Part shown: piece by piece, positions 32,301 to 45,800 of the stretch
Numbering within the stretch: the first letter of the stretch is position 1
Layout of the letters: each line of letters begins with the position of its first letter
DNA from: Drosophila miranda
Lineage: Eukaryota > Arthropoda > Insecta > Diptera > Drosophilidae
Direction: 5' to 3'
Assembly: GCF_003369915.1 (NCBI RefSeq)
Contig: NC_046677.1
Span: forward strand, 7,006,001 to 7,070,000
Length of the DNA stretch: 64,000 nucleotides
Translations under genes and position numbers: made by a program
The notes under the pieces: model-generated
What the model was told of the DNA's origin: nothing
Databases searched by the model: none
What the model saw: the letters and a program-made list of their open reading frames with translations, nothing else

Positions 32301-33368
32301 TGTACAATTTAAAATGAAATAAAATCGGACGGACGGCGGGGCAGCTTTCGAAATTTTATGAGCTTGTTGTGCTTATTAGTCGCACCACGAGAAATGGCGA
32401 CAGGCCACAACACCACCAACAACCAACAAGCAACAGAAACAGCAACAACAACAGCAACCACAACGACACGAAGAACAGGAACAACATGCATTTCCACGGC
32501 TAATTTTTCACGCGCACTCCATTCCCGTTGCCAAAGTCGGCAACCGACAGCGACAGCTCCTGACCAGGCTATCACTTGCCAAACTTCCCGTCGAGAGTAT
32601 AATCACTATTGGGTGGTCCTTGGTCTTTGCTGGGGGGTTTTACTTGGTTTATTAATGGTTTTATACCATGAAAGACTCATTTAGAGTCAGGAAAGGTGTT
32701 CCTTAGAGTTTGATTCAGAATTATGTTATCTCCCAAAGGTTCCCACCATCCTTCCATTCGGAAGACACTTCCCTTCCCCAAAAGTGCATCCAGAATTCGT
32801 TCATCCTCCCATTGATTGCCAGTCGCTTGTGTTTTATTTTTATATTTTTTGGCACGCCAGACACGCACGAGAAATTCCAAGAGATAAGGATCGTGTACGA
32901 CAAGGTGTATTATGGACCCCCAATCCTCGAGCCCCAAACTCCCCAAAAGCCCCCTGCCTCCTGCAGGTCCCAGTGTTCGAATGCCCAGTGTCGAAGCCCG
33001 AGTCGAACGCTGTGCCGTCGAGTGCCATACTGTTGACTCTGTTAAATTGCCAATATTTATGGTTTTGCCTGGTCGGGCTGACTTGTTAAATGGGTGTTCC
33101 AGCCACATGGCAGAGAGGAGTCCCCAGTCCTTGTGGTTGTCTCTGTCTCTGTCTCTGGCCCGAGTCCGGACCCCTTTCGAATTGGTAGCTGCAAAAACGT
33201 TTAAAGACAAAACGTGTTGGCCCGATAAGACAGCAACAGCAGCAGCAGCGGCAGCGGCAGCAGCTGGCCAGACAGAGCCCCCATGGCCCCATGCCCCATC
33301 AATTTTGACGTATGTTTGTCAAAGTTTTAACAGCAAGACGCCATTTTGAAAGTGCCCCCACATCTCTA

Positions 33369-33412
33369 TATCTCTCTCTCTTTCCGTCTCTCTCTCTCTC
33401 TCTCTTTGTCTC
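33369..33412 (+). repeat. CT-rich microsatellite
   Basis: Interrupted (CT)n tract upstream of eya; its complement provides GAGAG sites for GAGA factor (Trl). Confidence 0.7.
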
Positions 33413-35330
33413 GGTTTCTATGTGCAGCTAAGCAGAAATGTGCAATGTCGTTGTTGTCGTCGCCCATCGCTGAAGCTATAAAAATGTCAAAGCGTGCAAC
33501 AAATAAAGAAGAATTATAAAGAAATCTAGTGAGAGCAAAAATCATATAAAGCACACACACACGCACACATACTCGTTCTGTAAGCAACATCAGTCCGTCC
33601 GTCCGTCTGTCCGTCTGTTGTGTCCTTTTAAGCAGTCGGCAACAAAGTCACTTCTCTATAGATGCAGCAGAGATGCAAAAGTTGTTCCCTTTTTGGATGA
33701 TCTCTTGTCATGAGATGTGAATCTCACTTGTAACTTTTATTGATTCATTTTTCGATTTTTAAATATATATTTAAATAGATAGATATATTGATAATAGATA
33801 CATAGATATAAATAGATTTTATATTTAAAAATAAATATTTAATATTTAAATTAATTTCTTTAAAAAAATTACCCTCCTTAAAACATATATGTTGAAATAC
33901 AAGTAAATTCTATTTAATTTCACTACTTTTGTACTTTCAAAATGAATATTTCATATAAATATGGACATGTTTCTTTTCTCTGAGTGTTGGAAATTATCCA
34001 ATATCCTGAACTCTAAAATCTAAAGAGTTTTAAGGCTCGCTTCAAAGTTTTTTTTGAATACCATAAGTTTTTTACTGACTCCCGATCGTCTAAGTTAAGT
34101 TTTAAAGTCCTAAATAGTAAGTCCCGATATTTCAAGACATGAGCCGATTTATGACAATACTTGACACTTGAAATACCTAGATCTTTATCTCTCTTAAGTG
34201 AGATCTCCTTTGTCAGGGCATCAAAAGGTCCACCATTCTGTTCCATCGCCGGAATCTCACTTGATATTTAGTTTTCTATATAAAATCCAGCAAACAAAAG
34301 AAAAAATTGTGACTTTTTCCATCCACTGGCTTGTTACCAGTTTGATGCGCTGCTGATTTTGCGGTTTTTATGGTTTTATAACTCATTTATTTTTTTTAAG
34401 TTTTACCTGTTTTGTTTCGCCTTTTTTTTTGTGAGTAAAGGAAGAGGAGGCGCATGCGAATCTTTCGTGATGCTGACATTTCGAAAACCATCTACCATCC
34501 CTTGAAACTGTAGATGTGTGAGAGAGGGAAATCTTTTCGGGCTTATCTCGATTCTCGATCCGAATGATCGTCACCTAAAATGTTATAAGTCACACCTAGC
34601 AATTTGTCAGATTTCTAGCAGCCGCCCACAGAGAAGGAGGGAGATCTGGGGTCTGGGGTCTGGGCTCCGGGGTCTGCGACTTGTTCGATAAATCAAATCG
34701 CTGCACGTTACATTCGAGACTCATAAAAATGCAAATTGTATGCATAAAGTATAATTTTTATAACTTAATTAACTCGAGCTTTACTCGGTGGAGGGGGCAA
34801 AGAGGAAAATGGGGGGACGCAGCATGCTGCGTTTGTTGCTTTTTCCTCATTAGGCTGGCGCCACGTTCCAAATTGATTTTTGGCCCGAACAGACGAACCA
34901 TTTACATGACAAAGCTGCCAAGACTAAGGGGGAGGGGCAGGAGACTGCGGTACGATTTGTCTCTTATCATATGACCACTGACTGACTGCCCAGAGAAGAG
35001 GCCACTGCAGAGGTAGCGCTCCTCCGCAATCTCGGGTTAACTCATTTCTTGGAAGGGCCTCAGATAAGGGGCCGAATGAGAGCTGCACACGACTCGAACC
35101 CATACACACCATAAAATAATCTCCTTCTAATTTGGGTGTCGTTTACACGTGCCAAGATCACCTCTCAGAGACAGCCCCACCACACCACTCGTCCAAAATC
35201 CAATCCAACCCAGAGACACTCTCTCGACACTCTCTGACACTGATGAGGCTCATCAAGATGATGATGAGTCGAGTGTTGGGTCTTGGCTTTATCGCTTCAT
35301 CTCGGAATGTGGCATGATATGCATTTCCAC

Positions 35331-35352
35331 AGAGAGAGAGAGAGAGAGAGAG
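35331..35352 (+). repeat. (AG)11 microsatellite
   Basis: Perfect dinucleotide tract in the eya upstream region. Confidence 0.85.
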
Positions 35353-38300
35353 GGTGGTGCTGCGACTGTGACAGTGGCGGAATCCGAAAGTTTACATATT
35401 TGATTGGGTTTTATATTCACACAGAAAAAGGGTTCCTGATGATCTTAGGCTCAGGAATGTTCAGATGGAATGCACTATTAAATATCTAAAATTAACTCAT
35501 TCTCATTTCTTTCTAGTTCCCAAAATGTGTCGTCCATCAAAAAAGAAGAAATTGGTTAAGAGCAGTTATAAGTTATAAAATATCATGTGGCTAAAGAAGG
35601 TTTTAGCTGGTGAGTACTCTATCTGATTTGTAATACTACTAACATAATAAGTAAACATAATAACCCTCTACCACATCACACCATTCAACTGTCTTGATAA
35701 ATGGTTATCAAAATGTGATTATCTTCAACCTAGCACATGTCTCCAATTATCCTTCAAAGAAGCCACTAATCTGCCATTAATTAGATGCCTCTCCCTCATA
35801 CAAACGTATGCATTTTTTATATAAAGCACCTCTTCGATTTGTCATTGTTATGTCTCCAGACATTTATTTATATTTATTTATACATATTCATGTGTGTAAT
35901 TTGCCACATTCCTACACCCTCTCCTCGTGACGCTCTGCCTCTCTGCTTTTCTACTGTCTGACACTTGACCCTATCAGAAAATAACCAGTTGTGTGTCTGC
36001 TGGCTGGGCGCATACTTGTGTGAGAGTCTGTTGACTGTTGGCTGTTGATGGGGTGCATATTGGTGACTGTCTCGAAATCGAATCGAAATCTGGCGCCGTT
36101 TACATTGCTCGCGGCCAAACAAAAAAGAAACATCAGCCAAATGTACAATCGAGAAATGAGAATGGGAATAGTATGTCTATACAAAAGTCAATAAACTTGG
36201 ATACGATAGGTATTCCGTATGTGTAGAGGCTTGCAACGGTCTCTACGACCACGGGGGGCGTATCGCCAGAAAGGGATAAACAATGGGAGTTTCCTTACAG
36301 GTAGCTATGGAGTTCATATCAACAGATGGAATATACTGTTACAATCCAGAAAAGAGAGTGTTTATATTAAATGTGATATCATTGCTTATTCTAAAGTAAG
36401 GGAATATCGTAAGGTATTCCTTAAGTATACAACAATTCATGGATTTGTAAAGTTTGTGTCTCAGTTTACAAACTTTACTTTCAACAAAGTTTATCAAAGG
36501 GACTGTCATAGGTGTAGATAGATATACAGCTCTGTCCATTCTCTATAATTTCTAGATAGAACATTTGATTGAAAAATGGTGGTCTTTCATCATTAGCATT
36601 GAAATATCTTTTAGATTTGGAAAGATTAGTACTCATGATTCGGTTTTCCCCGATATTCTCCATAACTGTTTTCCATTTAAAGTTATCTTTAAAGTTTGCC
36701 CTCAGCATCTACTTCACACTCGCCTCCCCTCCCCTCCCAACCCTCATTCCCCATTCCCTACCCCTTTACGCGTCCTACATGAACCCTTTGGAAACCAACC
36801 CACCACTTTCCCAGCTACCTCTGACTCATCCGGACAGGACAGCTGGCAGGCAACCGAACCTCTTACCTCTCACCTCCTACCTCATCGGGCTCTTCCCGGG
36901 GGTGACTTACTGTCAACTGGCGCTTGGAACGAACCCGTTGCCCATAAATTATATAAGCACACACGGCGCCTGGTTCGCCCATCGCTTGGATCGATGCAAT
37001 GTAAACGCGGGGGAGCTGGAGGAGAACCCTTCGGTCCTCGGTGTTGTATCCCCGTTCGGGGCCTCCTTCTCACTGTCGCCAGCTCCGATGCCAAGTGATT
37101 TTTTCTTAACGCGCTCCCAGCGGGCGCCCATTGTCCCGGCAGTTAAACAAGACGCTTTTCAGCTCGTAAAACAGGCCACCACACTCCGGTGGAAGGGGGA
37201 AGGGACTGTTTTATAATAAAGTTATTGATTTGTGTTTAAGTGGCGTGGGTGACCCTCTAAGAACCGAAATAAAGGTACCCAAAAGAAGGAAAGTCTTTCC
37301 AGGGGGGAAATAAATGCCTCGCACTCGGACGGACCTCCACCCGTTGGCATTTATCAGTTTATCAATTTATTTGTTTTTATTAAATGCTGAGCTGTTTAAG
37401 GCCTTAAGCTGACGCCTGTCAATTGCGACATGAGCAAGTCACGTACGCTCCTCCACCCAAACCGCATCCACATCCACATCCCAGTACCCGTACCAGTACC
37501 AGTTTCAAGACCACTTCCAGATCTGATCTCGGTACTGTGGGCGTGGGCCATGGTCCGTGGTCCGTGGACGGGCGGCGCATTTAAGTAGCTTAAACAGACG
37601 CGGTGGTCCCGGGCATAACTTTGTCTAATGACTCGGAAATCCGTCACTAATAATAAAAGCCAGGGCTATAAAAGGCAGCGAGCATTTGAGACGTCCGCGT
37701 TGGACATTTTGCTGATGCATTTCTGCATTTACCCTGAAGCTGCAGGCGGGTCTGGGGCACGTGTGTGCTGCCTCAATAATCCTATTACCCAGCAGACGTT
37801 GTCGATGGGGTATTTGTGAATGAAAATGTTCTGACACGACCACAAAATAAATTCTTGTTGAAATTAAATTAAGACAAATCCAAGCGAAGAGAGGAAGCTA
37901 CAAATTTTGACCTTATGGAATGCCAGAAATACTAGCGGAAATATAGAAATAAATTGTAAAGAAATCAAAGAAACTTACGTAAATACGTCCAACAAGCCTA
38001 TTATTCTATGGATAATTCAAATTTCTCTTCTAAATACATAATAACTTCCATTTCCATCCACATTGCCGTATAATTAAATACTTTCAAGGCAAATGCAGAA
38101 TTTCCCTATGAATTAAACGTAATTATTTAATCATCATTCACACAACTATGAAATTTAAATCGAGCACAATCCTAATTTACTCCACAAGGACCCACAAATG
38201 CCTAACCATAACGATTCCCCTTCTCCAATCTCCCTTCTCCCTTCTCGCATAAATCGCCAATCATACTGAGGCCATCAAATACAATCTATCTCATTAAAGG

Positions 38301-39834
38301 AAGTTGAAGGAAACAATTTAAAGCTATACTCTAGTTTACGGCTTTAAGTCGGATATAGATGGCATTAGAGGAACACGCCCCAGAGGGTGCCAGAGCACCA
38401 CGCCCCCCCTCCCGATTGTTTGAGTGCTTTTTGCCCACGCATGCGTCTGGGGGAGGATTGCCCTGCCAGGTTCTCCCTGGGACAGGACTCCAATTCAAAA
38501 TGGCTGCACAAATATTTGGAAAGGGAGTGGTGCACGGAGGGTTGCTGCACAAACTGCTGTTGCTCTGCTGTTCCGTTTGCTGTGTTGTTAAGCCTAACTG
38601 TTACTGTCGCAATTCATTGAATTTGCAGGGCTAATTAAACACGTTAACAACTGTCGCGATGCGGTGAGCCGTGCAGGGATAACTTGCTCCAAAGATCGTT
38701 GTCGTCGTCGTCCAGACGCCAGCCAGTCCCCAAGAAACCCAAAAAAAGAGGAGACAAAATTTCCTTTGTGTCTCCTAGTCTGGACTGTGATTTTTTTGGC
38801 TAAAGACCAGCGGCTTGGTAGCTGTCCATGGTATCAGAGTCTGGCCGGACTAATTCGAGTCGACATTTTGCCTGGCGCCCAATCAAGTGTTTCCAAATTG
38901 GGTTAGCCCCGGCCACCGCAGTCCCACTTGGGGCTTCGTGGAAGGGTCCCCAAGCAGAGTGCCCGAGAGTCCGGAGTCGGGAGTCGGTCGCCTTCCAGGA
39001 AGCCCTAGCACTAGCCCCGCAGCCAGGACTGCCAACTCCGCGCATTGCCTGCCTTCCTCTCGCAAAATGTTCCGTTACGCTTGGAGAGCTGCAAGATGGA
39101 GTGAAAGTCCTGATGCGCCGCCCCCTGAGTGGAACGAAAACTCACTCAAAACGGTGTGCCTGTGCCTGCCCTAAGGTTAGAGCGAGAGCCAGAAATGCCA
39201 CTGCCGAAGGGCAGGCAGCGCGCGAAGCGAGACGGCAACAGGGCACCGCGATCTCGAGTTCGTCGGGGAGCAAGGGAGAGAGAGCGAACGACGGCGACGA
39301 CGTCGACAGCTTTGTGGGTCCGAGGCGACGAGCACCGAGCACCGAGCACCGAGCATTGAACATGCAGCTTTAAGTCATATTTCGGGCGAGAGTCATAGTG
39401 GAACACAACGACATTCGACATCGGTACGAAAAAAGCTTCCGACCCGTCGGCTCAGAGAAACCGCAAACAGAAACAGAACCAGAGCCAGCCGTAGAGCTCC
39501 AGCGTCATTGCAAAAAAAAACATTCATTCATTCACATCGTAAAAAATTAATTTGGCACAAATTAATTTGCGTAACGGAACTGCTCGATTAACACAATTTA
39601 ATGTCCATTCATCGCTCATTCGACGAGTGTCGTGCGCCGTGCAATAAAACAGAATAATTATTCAACACTTCAATCAAACGATCATATTTATAATTGATCT
39701 GTGTCTGTGTGTGTGCATTATCTATCCAACAAAAAAGTCTGTGCCATGGCAAGGAAACTTTTAAACTGTGAATTCTAACATTTCCAATGTGCAGCTTTCG
39801 ACAGTGTCCCAGCAGCAACTACAACACCTGGAAT

Positions 39835-42800
39835 ATGTTGTATAATGTACCCTGTCAGAACTTTTCAACACTGGATTACTACAAAGTGAGTAGAAATTTT
39901 AAGAATTTTGATACAATTAAATATCGCAGCATAGCTTCTCTCAAGTATTAGCTCGGGAACTATATTTTCCATAGACCACACACACACATTGCATAACCTA
40001 CACGTTACAGCCAAAGCAGAAGCCAAAGAAAGAGCTATAGGCTCTTAAAACCTGACTCCGAGTACTCCAGATCATATTTTCCGCATCAATTATTCATAAT
40101 TACAAACCTCTAGTTCTGAGAGATGCTTCTGGCTGAAAGATTGCTTCAGATAAGTTCCACTGTACAGTGAACTGTAAGAAATCAAAGATGCTACTGCGCA
40201 TTTGGCCATTTCTGATCCTTTAAATGCCAGGAGCAGCAGACAATGCAGGACAGTAGTCAAAAGGGAATTTTCAGCTTAAGTGCGCACAAAAGGCACACAA
40301 CACAGAAGTATCCTGTCGATCGAGTGGGAATCATCTGACCAGAAATAAAACCACAAAAAGGATCCTGAGCCCAAAAAGGCAGTAGGTCAAGAGCTGCAGA
40401 GATTGAAGATCTTTAGATCGGAATTTTTCACGTATCCATGAATCCTCCGTCGTCTTTCAGTGCTGGCTCGCTTGATTGACAGTTCCGTCTGTCTCTGTAC
40501 GAGTCCTGGAGTTCTGTCTGTCTTTGTGCGAGTTCTGGAGTTCTGTCTATTGATTGCCAGGGTTGCCAGGGCAGCTCCAGCGCTCTCTCTCTCTCTCTCT
40601 CTCATCCCATTTTGGCATCCCATTTACGAGTGAGGTGCCCCCCGCCGCCCGCGTAACTTGAGCAAAGTTTTGGAGCAAAGCAATTTGCGAGGTTGTTGGC
40701 GTTGCCAGCGTTGTCGTCGCTGCCGGCGTTGCCAGGGACAAACAAAAGTTTTCCTTTTCCATTCCTGCCATCCAACAAAATGGCTTCCATCGATCCGATG
40801 TGGAAGGCACTAAGCCAAAGGAAAACAAACACACACAAAAAAGCGTCGCTTGCCGCCATTTTTGTTTATCTATTTGACAGAAAACAGAGACAACACAAAA
40901 ATCTCATAAATGCAAATGCAAAAAAGGACGAAGCGAAAGGACATCAGCAGTAGAGGCAGAGCACAGACAGCGCCAGAGTGTTGGTCGAGGCCATTAGCAA
41001 ATAAATTCAGCGAAAAATGTTATTCGGCATTGTTCCACACAAACACAGAGAGAGAGAGGGAGGTATAGGGATAGAAAGAGAAAGGTACAGCATGCCAGAA
41101 AGAGAGGGCCAGACGTGAAATGCCGTGAGGATAATTTCATTGAAATTTGAGTAGACGGAAAGGAGCAGCAAAATGTACAAAAGGACATACCGTGCCGTGC
41201 AGATGCCTTGCGCTTTTCGGTGCTGCTGCTTCCATTATAACAACAAACAATGCAGGATGGATCAGGGGAAGGACCTCAAACAGGCACCAGGGAGCAGAAA
41301 CATTTCAGCTGGGGGTCCCTGGTCCTCGGTCCCCGGTCCCTCGTAGCCCCCGTCTTTAAGGGCGTGGGCCCGCAGGACTTTTGCCTCTGCGGGTTTTTCA
41401 GATGAAATAAGGATTTTAATTCGTTTTCCGCTGCTCATTTTGTGGGCGCTCTCCATTACAGCCACGCCCAAAACTTAAATTTAAATGTTATTTCGGGTAT
41501 GGCGGAGGGAATACCTTTTTGGGGAAGTCCTGCGACCCGGGACTCCAGCTCATTATACGGGTATGTGGTCTGCAAATGTCCGGCGACATTTTTACGGCAT
41601 AATCTGTGAATCTGTGAATCTGTTTATCCCCCGGACATCTTTCTCCGCCTGCTGTTAATCCGCTTTGTCCTCCGCTGAATGTCCTGTGTGCGCTGCCTCC
41701 GGCTTAAGTGGCAAATGTTTGCCTGGGGCGTGGCACAGGAAGTGCAGAATCTCCCTTTCTGTATCTCTGGCTACCTGTTACGGCATAGCAGTTCTCTGAG
41801 ACTGAGATCGATCGAAGTGGTGTCCAATATGCTCCAGAAAATGAACTTGTTTGTTTGTTTATTCAAAAGTTTCGCCAAGCTGTTATTTCGGCAGCGAATC
41901 TGCGCAATATTTCGGTAGCCATGGTCAATGCTCTGCCGATTAGATCAATAAACAGATCTCGAAAATGGAGGAGCTCTTCACTGGAGAGCTCTGGCACGAG
42001 TTTTGTATCGGATTATGATGATTATGCTCGTTGTCAACGTGATTTCGGGGACTTCCTTGCATCTGTTCTCTGTTTATTTGCACAGAGAAGAAGCACAAAA
42101 GAACTGCCGCAAAAGTTCCCTACGGAATTTCACTGAATAATCAATTTTTAGATTGCGAAAAAGTTACCTAACTTTGTGCTTATTCTTTTTATTTTGTTTA
42201 GAGGTGAAGAACAGTGGAGCTCTCCTTTCGGATAACCTTTGCATGTCGAAGCTTATCGCCTACTTTACGCATGACATAATTCCTGATTCCTTAAGAAAAC
42301 CACAAAAAGTATGGCATAAATTTGCATGAATAATACTTGAATTACATTCAGGAACAAAATACGAGGCTTGGGAGAGCCGAGCAGCAGGTTTATACCTTGG
42401 GCCCACTCCTAGAGAAAGAGAGTGATTTCCTTTTGTTCATAATCCGCTCAACTGGCGACGCTGCTTAGTCCTTTTTATCCTGTTTTATGTCGCCTGTCAG
42501 CAGCAGCAGCAGCAGCCTTTCTACTGTGGAAGGAAGATGTACAGAAAATTAGAGCAACCTGATGGCTGATGGTTGTCCTTTCCTTTCCGCTGGATTCCGA
42601 TCTCTAATGCTCACTAATGATTGCAAATATTTGTACCTCAAGAGAGGGATTTGCTTTGTCTCTGCCCCCGGATCCCGTGTCCCAGATCCCAGGTCCCAGG
42701 TCCCTGTCTCATGACTCATTGTTCGCCTTTTGGCTTGGTTTGTTTTAGTTTGGTCTAAATTTGAATGGTAGCTGTCCAGAAATAAACCAGAAATGACAAA

Positions 42801-45800
42801 AGGTCTGTACGCAATCAATTGTCACTTTCGACAGCATATTTTGAGCTGCCGTTCGTCTATAGATAGCCCAGCACTTTCCTATATATAGTACAGAACTCTT
42901 TGCGGGGCAGATTTCGATGAATAATTGCTCCGAATAGATCAGCAGATTAGTGATCGACAGTGACTGAGGAGTGATCTAATGTGTTCTCATGAAAATTTGT
43001 TTTATTAGTAAAAATGTACTTTTTAAAGACGATCTTCAGTCCCCAAAATTCTTTGGGACTATCTTTTTAGAGAAAGCTAGTATGTTTTGTCGTTTGGGTA
43101 ACAAGAAGTGAAGGTATTCTTTATAAAATATTGCATGTCTTTTTAGCAATTGCAATTAATGGATCCTCCATAAATCCTAGCATACTTTTGAGTAACAGCA
43201 GTAAAAAAAAACCCTCCAAAGAGTCAAGAAACTGCTTTGTATATAGCAATACGATCTGTGGAGCAAAGCACACCTCACAGCCGATACGGAGACGCATCTG
43301 TCACATCAAAAAGCATCACGGAATCTTACAACGCTCCGGTAATTGGTGGAGAGATGGCTCTGATTCTGCTGATGCTTACAGGAAAATTCTTCTTAAAATT
43401 GTGGAAAAAATAGATATAAATGGGAGCTAAACAAATGAGCAAAAGTGCGACGAAATGAACTTGTCATAATTATTTGACAGTTGGGGTAAAAGTGATGCTG
43501 CCGCTGCCGCTGGTGCTGCTCTCCTCCGTTCGGCGGCACTTTAAGCAACAAAAAAATTGATGTAAAACATTTTGTAGGAGAATGGCTGGCTATATATACG
43601 ATGCGGTGGAAGAAAAGGGGTTCCCTGTGCTCCGAGGTATCCGATTCGGTTCACTTTGAATCTCCTTTACAGTGTCACTGCCAGAGGGTTGAGCGGGGTC
43701 AAGTGGTCGCAGCCTGTGAAAACAAGACTCCATCTTGCGGTTGCGCCTCATTTCCGGTTCAATCAAGTGGCAGACAGCTTGGAGCATGATAAGATTCCGG
43801 CTGGGGCCTCCTCTACTCCTCCTCGTCCGCGGGATCACTTAGGTGTGGCTGTTGTCAGTCACAGGCGCAGACAGGCAGCTGCCCTTCCCACACACCCCAT
43901 CCTTCAGCCCTACCCCTTCCCCATACCCCTACCAATTAAGCGGTTTTTTTCTGAGACAAATTTGTGCGACCTTTGACTCGACGGGGTGAATGGGAGACAG
44001 GAGCGACGAGCGGATGGGAGACAATCCTAGGGATAATGGGGATGCGGAAGGGGAAGGGGAAGGGGAAGGGAAGCCATTGCTCGTTAGCAATCGTGACAGT
44101 TTTTTTTTTCTCTTTTTCTTGAATTTTTTTCATAATTTTTACCACGAAATGCATGGCCCGTTCAGGGGCCTGACCCGGTCCCGAGCAATTTTCCAGGCCC
44201 TTTAAGCAGCACAAAAAAAATATCAGATTTCCTCATTGCAGATTTTCCTTCCATTTCCCGGGGCTTGGGAAAAAGTGCAGTGGCAGTGGCAGTGGCAGCG
44301 GCAGCGGCAGAAGCAGACTTTGGACAATTGGCAGCCAAAATGCCAACAAACAAATCATTCACATTTTGCCCATTGATTGGCGAGGCGGTAAAACGAAATT
44401 CGATATTCCGATATTCGGGATCGTCTAGACTCTAGAGGAGAGAGTGCTGAGAGCTCCGAGTGCCGTGCGGCGTGTGTGGAGTGGGGGGCTGAGGGGTTTA
44501 GCCTCCGATTTCGATAAAGATGTCGATTCCGGTTCAATCCCAGGGAGCACCTGTTCCTCGTGGCTGGTCGCTGATGGAAAGTTGTCCCATCAGCAGTTGG
44601 TTCTTGCTCTTCAGCTTTTCTTTCGCATATCTGAAGTGGATTTCCCTCTTGCAATTAGATTTTTAAGCTATTCGGAGCGGAAATAGTCAACTGTCTTTAT
44701 GGATAGTTTTTTACACCATTTCGTTGCTATTTTTTGCACAGTTGTGGAACAGAAGCAGCACAAAAGTTAAATGTGGCCAAGGTCTGCTGGATGAAACCGA
44801 TCTGCTGCAACTTTAGGGCTGCCACATACGTTGAAATTGATAGTCGTTCCGGGGGGGAGGGGAGGGGAGGGAGGTGCAAGTATTCGGTTGCCAGTTGCCG
44901 GTCGAAGTGTTGCACACAGTTGGCACAGTTTGCGGTTCAGAAGGGAATCCCTCTCCCCCTCTTTCTGGCTTTAATGGAGTGATTTCTGGCTAACTTGGGC
45001 AATCATTTGGTTGGTTATTCAGCAGGTTTCATTGCTTTGATTTAAATTGTTCACACACTACCCTCCGTAACGTCTTCCCTGCGACAAAGAACTCTTCTTG
45101 TCAGATGATTATCCCTCGGAAGGGTGGAATACCCTTGGAAGGGTTAAGACACACCTGAAGGACAACTCAAGGGGTTAACCATCGCCTCCTTGAAGGGTTG
45201 CAATCAACGTTTTTAATTAACAAACAAAGAAACCGAAATTTTCCCAACATTTTCTGTAATAATTTGCAAGGATTTTTCCAACCAAAAAATCGTGGAAAAT
45301 TATAGGAACTTTCGGAATCGTTGAACCCGAACCGTGACATCTTGGGAATAAGGTCAACATTGTTGTTTAATTAGAAGACAATAGCTGTCAATAGGATGGC
45401 CCCTAGCCCCCCTAGATCCAGATCCAGATCCAGATCCGTAGCCGTGCAGGCAGTTGCGAAAAGTCAAAGGTTGTGGGCTAATTGCAGGACGTGAGGGAAA
45501 CGCGGGGTGTGTGCGGACTGCCAGCTGTGAAAAAATCTTATCCACACTCAATCTTAATGACTACTTAAACAACGACAAAGCCCAGAGTCCGCCGGGGACG
45601 GAACGGGGACGGTACGGGGACTCCTGCCCCATATTGCTGCAACCCCCTTTTCGAGGAGCGAGACTCAAGTGCGGCACTTGAGGCAGCTGTTTGGCACTTG
45701 GGATGACTTTAATTTAAGCCCTGGGGTGCCATATACGCAAAAACCTCAACATTAATAAGTGTTAATAATTGTGTATATGTTATTTTTTTTCCAAACTGGA

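Larger units (their letters stand above)
29385..39834. other. Non-coding region between IFT52 and the distal eya exon
   Basis: 10.4 kb without a supportable coding exon on either strand. It has long AT-rich stretches, several simple repeats (GTC/TTC at 31941-31979, CAG-rich at 33231-33262, CT-rich at 33369-33412, GTCC-rich at 33594-33620, (AG)11 at 35331-35352) and, towards 39.2-39.8 kb, a GAGAG/CGACG-rich leader-like segment that is probably the distal eya 5'UTR. By analogy with D. melanogaster this region should contain eya enhancers, including the eye-disc enhancer upstream of the distal start, but no element was mapped. Confidence 0.5.

Noticed and set aside
36569..37216. 215-codon open frame upstream of eya
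   Set aside because: Two overlapping frames are open in the same GC-rich, Pro-rich stretch; composition is not protein-like and no splice context was found.
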